Source: SHAN690 sp038131955 (GTDB lineage Bacteria > Bacteroidota > Bacteroidia > Flavobacteriales_G > Salibacteraceae). Taken from it: a DNA stretch of 64,000 nucleotides. The stretch covers positions 1 to 64,000 of the forward strand of contig JAYPQK010000009.1 of the NCBI GenBank assembly GCA_038131955.1, read 5' to 3'. Made by a program: the position numbers and the translations under genes. This document shows, piece after piece, positions 25,668-33,487 of this stretch (positions are counted from its first letter, which is position 1; every line of letters starts with the position of its first letter). Under the pieces are notes generated by a model that ran no database searches, had not been told where the DNA came from, and was given only the letters and a program-made list of their open reading frames with translations.

Positions 25668-27680
25668 TTATTGCAATACCACACGATAGGTCTGTGACTC
25701 CCCCTGATATTCCAAGGTCATCAGATATATTCCTTTGCTGAAAGCACTCAGATCGATCGTGGATCGGGTCGTGATTTCTTTTGATTCGAAGACCTGTCGG
25801 CCATCTAGCGTAGACACTCCGATGGACCAATTTCCTTCAGCATTCGGGAGATTGATGTTCACGAAATCCTTGGTCGGATTTGGGAAAACCTGAACCGCAT
25901 TAGCCCATGACACCTCGGCGATTCCTACGCACTCATCGACAAACACAAGCACCGAGGCGGCGGCGTCACAGCCGTTTCCATCGGTTACCGTAACGGTGTA
26001 GGTACCACCTGAATCCACCGTGATGGTTTGGGTGAAGGCTCCCGTTGACCAGTCAAATGAGGATCCTTCGTTACCTGCGTCAAGTGTGATTGAGAACCCT
26101 TGGCAGAGCTTCATGCTATCAGCCAAAGAGATGACCGGATCCTCATTGGTATAAGATACTTCAGCTGACTCAGTATAAACACAATTGTTGTCATCTGTGA
26201 TGGTGACGGAATACGTACCTATAACCAAGGCTGTCTGGGAAGCTCCCGTTCCACCATTTGACCAACTGTAAGCATATGGAGCTGTCGCCCCGGTATTGTT
26301 GATCTCCAATGAGCCGTCTTGACTGTCAATGCAAGTAGCATCCGTGACGGTGAAGTTGGTCTGAAGGTCGGTTGACTCTTGGATGGTGTCTTGATATAAC
26401 GCCTCACAGTTGCTTTGGTCAGAGACAGTAACGGTATAAATACCTGCAACTAGGCCCGTCGTGGATGGTGACGTTGATCCGCTCGACCAACTATAGCTCA
26501 AGTTTCCTGTGCCACCGAAGGCAACTACTTCCATTGAGCCGGTATTGTCGCCATGGCAAGTAACATTCACTAGGTCTGCAAGTGAAATCGTAATGGCCGT
26601 TGGCTGGAAAATGTCCGCTGTATCTTTCAATTCACAACCATTCGAATCGAATACGTTAACGATGTATTGACCCGCCTGCAGACTATCTGCGGTTGCTTCG
26701 GTATCCCCATTAGGCCAGAAATAAATGTATGGTTGCACGCCGCCACTGACACTGACTTGGGCCGAACCCGTTGCGTCGCCATTGCAGAGGGGTTGAGATA
26801 TAATGGTGATGGTGGAAGACAGCGGATCAGGCTGGCCAATAGTCACCTCATTTGTGTCCGCACAGCCGTGCGAGTCAGTCACGATCACTTCATATACCCC
26901 TGTATCCAGATCCATGATGCTCGAAGTAGTCTGACCCGAATTCCAGGCGTAAGCGAATGGAGAGGTTCCGCTTGAGACGGAGGTTGAGATCATTCCTGAT
27001 GAATCACCATGGCAGAGTACGTCCTGTACGGAAGAAAAGCTGATGGTTGGGTTGGGAACGATATTCACGGTGAATTGATCACAAAGTCCTAATCCACCAT
27101 TCCAGAAATTATTGGCGTAGTAGGTGGTTGTGGACGTTGGGTTAACGACGATGCTGGCGCCAGAATCTATTGGGATAGAATTGCAAGAACCAGTATACCA
27201 GTAGGTTTGAAGACCATAGGTGTTGACGTCGGTCAAGGTAACCGGACCGTATCCATCGCACACGAAAGTGTCGCTGGTGGCGATTTGTGGAGTTGGAATC
27301 GGACTCCTACGCACGAATGAGGTGCGGCATCCAAAATTGGTAGAACAGGAAGCGTTTACGAAAATGTGCATTCGTACCGTCGTGCTCGTCGTCGTTTCGA
27401 AGATAACCGAGTCCGTTCCAGATGCTAACGACACGTTGGAGGTGTTCGTGATGTTGATGAAATCCGTCGAAATGGACGTTTTGAATACCCAGATGCCCGC
27501 GGACAAGTTGACGGTATTGTAATCGTCAGGAATGTTACAAGCTGCGATCTGCTGTTGTGTGAAGATGCTTCCGTTTGGGGTGAAGCTTCCGTATGCAAAA
27601 CTTGCTACACACTGGGCCTGAGAAAGCTGGTTAGAAGCGAGAAAAAGAGTCAAGGTGAGGAGTAAAAGTCGTCTCATCAT
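25668..27680 (-). CDS. SprB-repeat T9SS type A secreted protein
   Basis: 670 residues from the ATG at 27680 (MMRRLLLLTLTLFLASNQLS, a good signal peptide). The start 13 codons upstream would put a poor leader before it. The mature protein has repeated SprB-type modules: VLCHGDSSGM, QPLCNGDATGSAQVSVSGG, VTCHGDNTGSMEVVAFGG and ATCIDSQDGSLEI, each followed by a YxWSNG-like strand and VTVTD. The end is a type A sorting domain from VFPNPTKDFVNI. It is likely a surface-attached adhesin of the gliding/biofilm kind. Frame intact. It precedes the broken comM gene. Confidence 0.88.
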   Translation of the reverse strand: MMRRLLLLTLTLFLASNQLSQAQCVASFAYGSFTPNGSIFTQQQIAACNIPDDYNTVNLSAGIWVFKTSISTDFINITNTSNVSLASGTDSVIFETTTSTTVRMHIFVNASCSTNFGCRTSFVRRSPIPTPQIATSDTFVCDGYGPVTLTDVNTYGLQTYWYTGSCNSIPIDSGASIVVNPTSTTTYYANNFWNGGLGLCDQFTVNIVPNPTISFSSVQDVLCHGDSSGMISTSVSSGTSPFAYAWNSGQTTSSIMDLDTGVYEVIVTDSHGCADTNEVTIGQPDPLSSTITIISQPLCNGDATGSAQVSVSGGVQPYIYFWPNGDTEATADSLQAGQYIVNVFDSNGCELKDTADIFQPTAITISLADLVNVTCHGDNTGSMEVVAFGGTGNLSYSWSSGSTSPSTTGLVAGIYTVTVSDQSNCEALYQDTIQESTDLQTNFTVTDATCIDSQDGSLEINNTGATAPYAYSWSNGGTGASQTALVIGTYSVTITDDNNCVYTESAEVSYTNEDPVISLADSMKLCQGFSITLDAGNEGSSFDWSTGAFTQTITVDSGGTYTVTVTDGNGCDAAASVLVFVDECVGIAEVSWANAVQVFPNPTKDFVNINLPNAEGNWSIGVSTLDGRQVFESKEITTRSTIDLSAFSKGIYLMTLEYQGESQTYRVVLQ

Positions 27681-27762
27681 AACATGGTTTGAACTTAGAA
27701 AGATACGGGTTCTCTTCATGTTGTAACATGACAGGGGTCAATTAGACCTTGTCTGCAGAAAC

Positions 27763-28499
27763 CTAGCTAGCCCAATCCGTGCGATCCAGACTTCGATACT
27801 GGATGGCTTCGGCTAGGTGAGGAGTATCGATCGTAGGTGAGTTGTCGAGATCCGCAATGGTGCGACTAACCTTCAGGATTCGATCATAAGCTCGTGCCGA
27901 AAGTCCGAGTTTTTCCATGGCTGTTTTGAGCAAGGCCTGACCGTCTTCGGTAATGGAACAATACTGGCGGATCATTTGCTTCGACATCTCAGCGTTGCAG
28001 TGGATGTCCTCCGATCTTTCGTAACGCTTCACTTGTATCTCCCTGGCCTCCATGACTCGTTTTCTTACCTCTTTGCTCATTTCGGAGCGGCGCTCGTCTG
28101 ACAACTCATCAAAGTTGACAGGAGGGACTTCGATATGGATATCGATTCGGTCCAGCAATGGGCCTGAGATCTTGTTGAGGTATTTCTGGACGACTCCTGG
28201 TGGGCACACACAGTCTTTTTCAGGGTGATTGTGAAAGCCACAAGGACAGGGATTCATGCTTGCGACCAGCATGAACGATGCCGGGTAGTCAACGGAGAAA
28301 CGCGCCCTAGATATGGATGACCCTGCGCTCTTCCATGGGTTGGCGCATGACCTCCAGAACTGTTCTCTTAAATTCAGGAAGCTCATCTAGAAAAAGCACT
28401 CCATTGTGGGCTAATGAGATCTCGCCGGGCTGGGGGAATCCACCACCTCCAACCAAGGCGACGTTTATGAAGGTATTGAATGAGGGGGTATCTAAAGGC
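27763..28499 (-). pseudogene. comM: C-terminal part of ComM/YifB (Mg chelatase-like AAA ATPase) with a frameshift
   Basis: ComM is a ring helicase-type AAA+ protein that promotes branch migration during natural transformation. The fragment reads VALVGGGGFPQPGEISLAHN, GVLFLDELPEFKRTVLEVMR and QPMEERRV. One extra base near 28317 then breaks the frame (GTCATCCATATC versus GTCACCATATCT). The next frame continues ISRARFSVDYPASFML and SMNPCPCGF, with C-terminal AIQYRSLDRTDW. The Cys-rich zinc-like motif CPCGFHNHPEKDCVC is kept. Walker A and most of the N-terminal half are missing; the gene's first 47 codons lie at 29978-30121. Confidence 0.9.
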
Positions 28500-28684
28500 G
28501 TGATATTTAGGAGCTTGCTAGCTGAAGATTTTTCTAAGAAGGGGTATTGAGCGCAAAGCGTGGCATTGAGTTCATTCTTTACCTCGTTGCGGTCTTCCTC
28601 CTTGCATACAATGGAGTCGTGTATAGGTAGCGCCCAGAGGTTGGTGTTGTCAAAGAAGATTAAACACCTTATGGTGAGCAGGAT
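28500..28684 (-). pseudogene. Unidentified coding fragment fused to comM remnant
   Basis: Open frame without a start that reads ILLTIRCLIFFDNTNLWALP, then IHDSIVCKEEDRNEVKNEL, and runs in frame into the ComM remnant at VALVGG. The block LPIHDSIVCKEED resembles a motif near the end of some phage/plasmid replication or polymerase-like proteins (low certainty). It begins directly after a TGA. It is probably the foreign side of the recombination junction that replaced the middle of comM. Confidence 0.35.
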
Positions 28685-28824
28685 TCAGTTCAATTCAAAT
28701 GGAATTGTATTCAATGAAACGGGGACAGTCTTCATATTCGGTTGGCTTTTATTTTGTAATTATTTGAGGGTAATCTTATTTGTCTTAAATTGGCTGGCTA
28801 CGACAAAAACTAAAATGCTTCCCT

Positions 28825-29106
28825 ATGTCCGAAAATGATAACACGAGAAAGAGGTTTGATAGTTACGTTTCTCAAAAGGCTCTTCAAGGATGGTCAATCG
28901 TCGACAGAAATAACGACACGTTGACTGCGGTACTTGAAAAGGAAGGAGAAAAGGTCAATCATATTCTCCACGCAATTTTGACTTTAATTACCTGTGTTTG
29001 GGGAATAGTATGGATAATCTTGTATACTAGGGCTGAAAAGGCGCAAAGAATGCGAGTCTCCTTTGACGATAGTGGTAATTTGGTTGAGGAAAACGTCAAA
29101 GTGTAG
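28825..29106 (+). CDS. Hypothetical protein with one or two membrane segments
   Basis: 93 residues. A charged N-terminal half (MSENDNTRKRFDSYVSQKAL, then QGWSIVDRNNDTLTAVLEKE) is followed by a hydrophobic hairpin-like region LHAILTLITCVWGIVWIILY and a short polar tail. It resembles small Bacteroidota/Actinobacteria membrane proteins found beside DUF2752 genes, but I cannot name the family. AT-rich. It lies inside the DNA that separates the two comM pieces. Its TAG stop is in frame with the following DUF2752 sequence. Confidence 0.55.
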   Translation: MSENDNTRKRFDSYVSQKALQGWSIVDRNNDTLTAVLEKEGEKVNHILHAILTLITCVWGIVWIILYTRAEKAQRMRVSFDDSGNLVEENVKV

Positions 29107-29112
29107 CCAAAT

Positions 29113-29457
29113 ATTAGGTTTGCAAAACCCATACTCTGGGTAGTCCTTACGACTCTCCTAGTCGGCTATCTGTTTGGTTCTGAAAGCGGCTTTGGGATCG
29201 AATGTCTTTTTAAAAGCATCGCTGGGATTCCTTGTTCGTTCTGTGGAATGACAAGGGCTTCGAGGGCGTTGCTAGATGGAGACATAGTGAAGTCGTTTGG
29301 CTATAACATCCTTATATTCCCTCTATTGTTCTTTATAGTGAGTTGGAAAGCTGCTGGACTAGTCGGAAAGGAGAGAGACGTTAAGGTTTTTCTCTCGTAT
29401 TTCATAGCCGTTGCGCTGGGAATCTCATGGATCGTTAACCTGTATAGATATGGCTAG
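29113..29457 (+). CDS. DUF2752 family membrane protein, start unclear
   Basis: The frame reads FAKPILWVVLTTLLVGYLFG, then ECLFKSIAGIPCSFCGMTRA, SRALLDGDIVKSFGYN and two further hydrophobic segments. The CxFCGMTRA motif identifies DUF2752, a small membrane family of unknown function. No ATG, GTG or TTG precedes the motif in this frame; the only earlier candidate is ATT at 29113, and the first ATG (29248) would remove the signature cysteines. The gene follows directly and in the same frame after the TAG of the 93-residue gene. Either a rare ATT start, a mutated start, or an original fusion broken by TAG is possible. Confidence 0.6.
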   Translation: MRFAKPILWVVLTTLLVGYLFGSESGFGIECLFKSIAGIPCSFCGMTRASRALLDGDIVKSFGYNILIFPLLFFIVSWKAAGLVGKERDVKVFLSYFIAVALGISWIVNLYRYG

Positions 29458-29536
29458 GCGGGTTTGAATAAGATATTATGGTCTCTCAATTATTTGGTGT
29501 AGGTGTTTTGGTATATGCCGAAAGTTTAGAGGCTTA

Positions 29537-29611
29537 GAAAGGGGGGGGGAGACCCCCTCTTTATCTGTAGTTTATGTCCATAGAAAAGCCCCGACTACTG
29601 CCGAGGCTTCA
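29537..29611 (+). terminator. G-tract hairpin and second hairpin after the DUF2752 gene
   Basis: AAAGGGGG...CCCCCTCTTT around a run of nine Gs (29541-29549), and a second stem AAGCCCCG/CGAGGCTT (29586-29609, one mismatch). Either could end transcription of the DUF2752 gene. Confidence 0.45.
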
Positions 29612-29744
29612 ACCAAATGTCCTGCGGATTAGGAACGCGACTAAGGTATATAGTGACGTAGTTAGTCTGTTGGCAGAAATTGCAACCGAGCCAATTTATA
29701 TTATCAATATTTACTATTACTATACATACTATATGTTCTAACAT

Positions 29745-29954
29745 CTAGGAGGGGTCTTTTAGCCCTTTAGCGATGGATAGCCCCCATTGCTTGTTAGCGG
29801 CGCTCTTGAAGTCTTCATAGGATTGAGCAGCATATCCCATCTCTTTTAGGGTCGGAAGGTCCTCTAGTACAATATAGGGTGATGTGAAGTTGTCCGTGAA
29901 CTTTCCGTCCTCATAGCCCCTTATTCGAGCCTCTTCTTTGTTGGTCAGTTCCAT
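29745..29954 (-). CDS. Hypothetical 69-residue protein in the comM insertion
   Basis: The ATG at 29954 gives MELTNKEEARIRGYEDGKFT followed by a polar sequence ending KGLKDPS. No family recognised. The longer open frame reading from 30035 is an out-of-frame read of the comM N-terminus and was not used. The gene lies just inside the left junction of the foreign DNA; its stop is TAG. The 288 bp to its left contain only the hairpins and AT-rich sequence (29458-29744). Confidence 0.45.
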   Translation of the reverse strand: MELTNKEEARIRGYEDGKFTDNFTSPYIVLEDLPTLKEMGYAAQSYEDFKSAANKQWGLSIAKGLKDPS

Positions 29955-29977
29955 AATGAAACTCTTGTTATACGGGG

Positions 29978-30121
29978 CTAAGTAGTCTGCTGGCTTTCTT
30001 TGACGGCGCTGTCGGGCAGTCCGACGAGGGACCAAGTGATCCCTTTGTCCATATTCACTTCGACGACGACGGTGATCGCGTCTACGCCTTGAAAGGCGCT
30101 TCCGTAGGTTTTGATAAGCAT
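29978..30121 (-). pseudogene. comM: N-terminal 47 codons of ComM/YifB, truncated
   Basis: From the ATG at 30121: MLIKTYGSAFQGVDAITVVV, EVNMDKGITWSLVGLPDSAV, KESQQ. This is the diagnostic start of ComM/YifB. After ESQQ homology stops and the frame ends at TAG (29978). It pairs with the C-terminal piece at 27763-28499. About 220 central residues, including the Walker A region, are absent and replaced by about 1.5 kb of unrelated DNA. Confidence 0.9.
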
Positions 30122-30141
30122 TTCAATCGTAGCATTTGATA

Positions 30142-30155
30142 ACCCAAAATTGGGT
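30142..30155. promoter_or_regulatory. Inverted repeat upstream of comM
   Basis: ACCCAA-AA-TTGGGT (6-bp arms, 2-bp spacer) 21 bp before the comM ATG. It could be an operator or a chance palindrome. Confidence 0.25.
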
Positions 30156-30180
30156 AATCACGACTACGATCCATCAGCAG

Positions 30181-30212
30181 AAAATGCAATACGCTTTTGG
30201 CGTTTTTGCACT
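30181..30212 (-). terminator. Possible terminator of the DsbD-like gene
   Basis: On the minus strand GCAAAAACGC-CAAAA-GCGTATTGC, an imperfect hairpin with an internal bulge, then ATTTT. It lies 17 bp after the stop. Confidence 0.4.
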
Positions 30213-30228
30213 CTTTTCATTACGGTAG

Positions 30229-32733
30229 TTATCGTCGTGACTCGAAAGCAGACTTACCTTCTTCCAACCACTGGATGTATTTCTCAATGTCCGGATCGTA
30301 GGCCGTTGTGCCGTTTAGGGCTTTCAGATCGTCATGATTCGTGATGACATATTGGGGCTGAGAATTCGACTTGAAATGCTTGATCTGGAAGTCAGCCCAT
30401 TTGTTTCCAACGGTCTTCACTTTCTTTCCAGTCTCATCAGAAACGTACTGTTCCTCCTTTGGGAGTGCTCTTTTTTCATCGACGTACAAAGAGATGAGCA
30501 CAAAGTCTTCCGACAAGAGCTCCAATACGCGAGGGTCGCTCCAAACCGTCTCTTCCATCTTACGGCAATTCACACACGCCCATCCGGTGAAGTCGAGCAT
30601 GATCGGCTTATTCACTTCCTTGGCATACGCCACGCCAAGTTCATAGTCGTGGAAACAATTCAGGTTGTGCGGACAGTGACTAGGATCTGCCCCAAGCGGG
30701 ATGTTTTCTCCGCTGGAAATGCTGTGTACGGCAGAACCTCCTCCTCCAACACCATTGGGGGATTCGCTATAGAACGCGGGCGGAGGGAAGCCACTGATCA
30801 GCTTAAGAGGTGCTCCCCACAAACCTGGGATCAGGTAGATCGTGAACATGAGGAATACGGTCGCCAACAAGGTCCGTGGAACCGATAAATGATCCAACGG
30901 AGAATCGTGTGGCATTTTGATATAGCCAAGCAGGTAGAGTGTGATCATGGCTGAAACCGCGATCCAAATGGCAATGAAAACTTCTCGTTGAAGAAGGCCT
31001 GCTTGGATCACGAGGTCTGCATTCGATAAGAACTTGAAGGCCAATCCAAGCTCCAAGAACCCGAGAACCACTTTTACCGAGTTGAGCCATCCGCCTGATT
31101 TGGGCAGACTGTTCAACCAGCCAGGGAATGCGGCAAACAATCCAAATGGAAGAGCCAAGGCCAATGAGAATCCTCCCATACCTACAAGAGGTCCAGCAAC
31201 GCCTCCGTTGACTGCCGCTTCCACCAAAAGTGTTCCGATAATCGGGCCTGTACAGCTGAACGAAACCAGTGCGAGCGTAAATGCCATGAAGAAGATCCCG
31301 ATCAAACCACCGCGATCCGATTGTTGATCGACCTTGTTCACGAAAGAGGAAGGCAGGGTGATCTCGAAGGCTCCTAAGAATGAGATCGCGAATACGACGA
31401 GTAGGACGAAGAATGCGAGGTTGAACCACACATTTGTGGAAAGGGCGTTCAGTGCATCCGCTCCAAAGGTGATCGTCACCAAGAATCCGAGGAGGGTGTA
31501 GATGCCGATGATGAAAAAACCGTAGGTGATCGCATTGGAGATTCCTTTTGCTCGGTTCTTGGATTGCTTGGTGAAGAAGCTAACCGTCATAGGAATCATT
31601 GGAAATACACAAGGAGTCAATAGGGCGGCAAAACCTCCCAAAAAGCTCAGAAAGAAGATTCCTAGCAGACCAGTGGCCCCTTCCTCTTCCTCTTGTTCAC
31701 TGTCTTCTGCCTCTGTCTCTTCCACCTCAGACGATGTTTCATCGTTTGAGCCACCTTCCACGATCTTGCCTTGCTTTGGATCATAGGTGAATGTAGCAGC
31801 CACAGGCGGCAAACAGCGTTCCTCATCGCAGGTCATGTAGTAGACCTCTCCCTCGATCGGTGTATCACCTGTCACCTTGATCTCTTGCTCCATCACCATT
31901 CGGTTGGAGTAGTAACTCAACTCCATCATGAAGTTCGGGTCGTACTCGGTGATCAGTTCACCGATCTCTTTGATGTCTCCCATTTTTTCAAAATCTCCGG
32001 AGAGGATATTGAACTCTGTAGCGATCGGGCCATCTTCATTCGGAAGGTCTTTTGAATATACGTGCCAGTGCTCTTCGATCTCTGCCGTGGCGATGATGGT
32101 CACGGTTCCATTTTCGTTTTGCCTGCTGCTGAAGCTCCACGAAACGGGGTCATAGATCTTAGGCTCTTCGGTTTCCACTTCGTCACCCTCTTCCAGACCG
32201 AGGTCGGCTCCATTCACGGTTATTGTGCTTACCTCAATGGCCGCCGGGGCTTCTTCCGTGGGGGCTTTACCGGGCTTCAGTGCCGCTTCAATGTCAAACT
32301 CGAAGTCTAGGTATTCAGGGGGTAGGCACTTAGAATCATCGCACGTCATGTAGGTCAATTCGCCCGTCACCTTGGCGAAGGGAGCCGTCAGTTTCACCTT
32401 CTGCGTGAGCGTGACCTTGGTATCGAACCAGGAGAGCTCCATATCAAAGTTTGGGTCGTACTCCTTGTGAGGTTTTGGTTCCTGAATACCACCGACAAGC
32501 GTGGCTCCTTCGACCTTGTCAAAAACGATCTCAGTCGGGATCGGACCCATGTCGCTTTCAAGCTTGGTGGCATAGACATGCCATCCCTCATCGATCACGG
32601 CTGTGAAGGAGAGAACCGCATGCTCGTCACCATCCAATTTGTGATCAAAGGTCCATTTGACCGGATTGTAGATCTGGGCAAAGCCTTGGACTACAACCAA
32701 TAGAAAGGAAAGAAGTGTGATGGATCTGAACAT
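30229..32733 (-). CDS. DsbD-family thiol:disulfide interchange protein with duplicated N-terminal domain
   Basis: 834 residues. It begins with a signal peptide from the ATG at 32733 (MFRSITLLSFLLVVVQGFAQ). Two repeats of the DsbD N-terminal Ig-like domain follow, each with YNPVKWTFDH/YDPVSWSFSS and CDDSKCLPPE/CDEERCLPPV cysteine pairs. An acidic linker and a CcdA-like membrane domain come next, with TPCVFPMIPMTVSFFTKQSK (near residue 380) and VSFSCTGPIIGTLLV. A C-terminal thioredoxin domain carries WACVNCRKMEETVW. It passes reducing power from the cytoplasm to periplasmic proteins. The duplicated N-terminal module makes it larger than E. coli DsbD (about 565). A -7 box is at 32758. Confidence 0.92.
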   Translation of the reverse strand: MFRSITLLSFLLVVVQGFAQIYNPVKWTFDHKLDGDEHAVLSFTAVIDEGWHVYATKLESDMGPIPTEIVFDKVEGATLVGGIQEPKPHKEYDPNFDMELSWFDTKVTLTQKVKLTAPFAKVTGELTYMTCDDSKCLPPEYLDFEFDIEAALKPGKAPTEEAPAAIEVSTITVNGADLGLEEGDEVETEEPKIYDPVSWSFSSRQNENGTVTIIATAEIEEHWHVYSKDLPNEDGPIATEFNILSGDFEKMGDIKEIGELITEYDPNFMMELSYYSNRMVMEQEIKVTGDTPIEGEVYYMTCDEERCLPPVAATFTYDPKQGKIVEGGSNDETSSEVEETEAEDSEQEEEEGATGLLGIFFLSFLGGFAALLTPCVFPMIPMTVSFFTKQSKNRAKGISNAITYGFFIIGIYTLLGFLVTITFGADALNALSTNVWFNLAFFVLLVVFAISFLGAFEITLPSSFVNKVDQQSDRGGLIGIFFMAFTLALVSFSCTGPIIGTLLVEAAVNGGVAGPLVGMGGFSLALALPFGLFAAFPGWLNSLPKSGGWLNSVKVVLGFLELGLAFKFLSNADLVIQAGLLQREVFIAIWIAVSAMITLYLLGYIKMPHDSPLDHLSVPRTLLATVFLMFTIYLIPGLWGAPLKLISGFPPPAFYSESPNGVGGGGSAVHSISSGENIPLGADPSHCPHNLNCFHDYELGVAYAKEVNKPIMLDFTGWACVNCRKMEETVWSDPRVLELLSEDFVLISLYVDEKRALPKEEQYVSDETGKKVKTVGNKWADFQIKHFKSNSQPQYVITNHDDLKALNGTTAYDPDIEKYIQWLEEGKSAFESRR

Positions 32734-32757
32734 GATTTGCTTGAATTTACAACACGA

Positions 32758-32765
32758 CAAAAATA
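32758..32765 (-). promoter_or_regulatory. -7 box of the DsbD-like gene
   Basis: Minus-strand TATTTTTG, 24 bp before the ATG. No clear -33 TTG seen. Confidence 0.45.
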
Positions 32766-32911
32766 GTCATAGGCCACGGTCTATCTTAGAAACGAACAAA
32801 GGAGTTTGGATTCCTACTGGGTGTTGCAATAACTAAGTTTAGCGATTGGGATGGGAGTTTTATTTTTGATGGCAGTGCAAAGCACGTTATAAACCCAAAG
32901 AGCGACAAAAG

Positions 32912-33424
32912 ATGAATAACCAGTATAGTTTTGGGATCGGGGCGGTCCTAGTCATGATCGGATTCCTTTTCAATTCATGTGAAAAACTCAGTCCTGGCGA
33001 TATTGTGGCGAATGAAATGTTTAAAAGAACCATGGAGTTAGAAGGCACATGGAACTTGGATAAGGTGCGCTACACCTACAGAACCAAGAATGGGGATACG
33101 TGGCAAACGGATGTGGATGAGACCTATGCAGATGCCTCGGGCCAGATCACCTTCGTATACCCTGACTCGTTTGATTTTGAATGAAATTACACCTTCACAT
33201 TTGACAGTACCACGGTCACTCGGGAGTTTACGGGAGACTATACGAATGCGGTGCAGGAATTTATTCGCATCAAGTCGAATGGCGAGAATGTTCAGTTTGA
33301 CGGTCAGGCCATCACGGACTTCTTTCTCATGGAATTGAATGAGGAGAGCTTGAAACTCAACAGACTGCTGACGATTCCGGAGATCGATGAAAAGAAGTGG
33401 CAGCTGGAATTTTCGAAGCAATGA
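32912..33424 (+). pseudogene. Lipoprotein gene interrupted by in-frame TGA
   Basis: The frame starts with a lipoprotein signal, MNNQYSFGIGAVLVMIGFLF then NSC (lipobox cysteine near residue 23). It continues MELEGTWNLDKVRYTYRTKN, a lipocalin-like start. A TGA at 33182-33184 (DSFDFE-stop-NYTFTFDSTTV) is followed by uninterrupted, well-formed coding sequence to the natural stop at 33422 (QLEFSKQ). The full length would be 170 residues. TGG (Trp) to TGA by one base change is the simplest explanation, or a sequencing error. Secreted small-molecule-binding role suggested, not proven. It is followed by a strong hairpin shared with the RND operon. Confidence 0.7.
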
Positions 33425-33463
33425 AAAAAGGCGGGACCACGTATTCGGGTCACCGCCTTTTCA
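33425..33463. terminator. Bidirectional terminator
   Basis: AAAAGGCGG-GACC ... GGTC-A-CCGCCTTTT, a long stem with one bulge and A/T runs on both sides. It can end both the lipoprotein gene (+) and the RND operon (-). Confidence 0.85.
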
Positions 33464-33487
33464 ACCTACTACCTATTCTTTAATCTC

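Noticed and set aside
29745..30035. A 96-residue gene starting at 30035
   Set aside because: Its first 27 codons read the comM N-terminus out of frame; the ATG at 29954 gives the only credible start.
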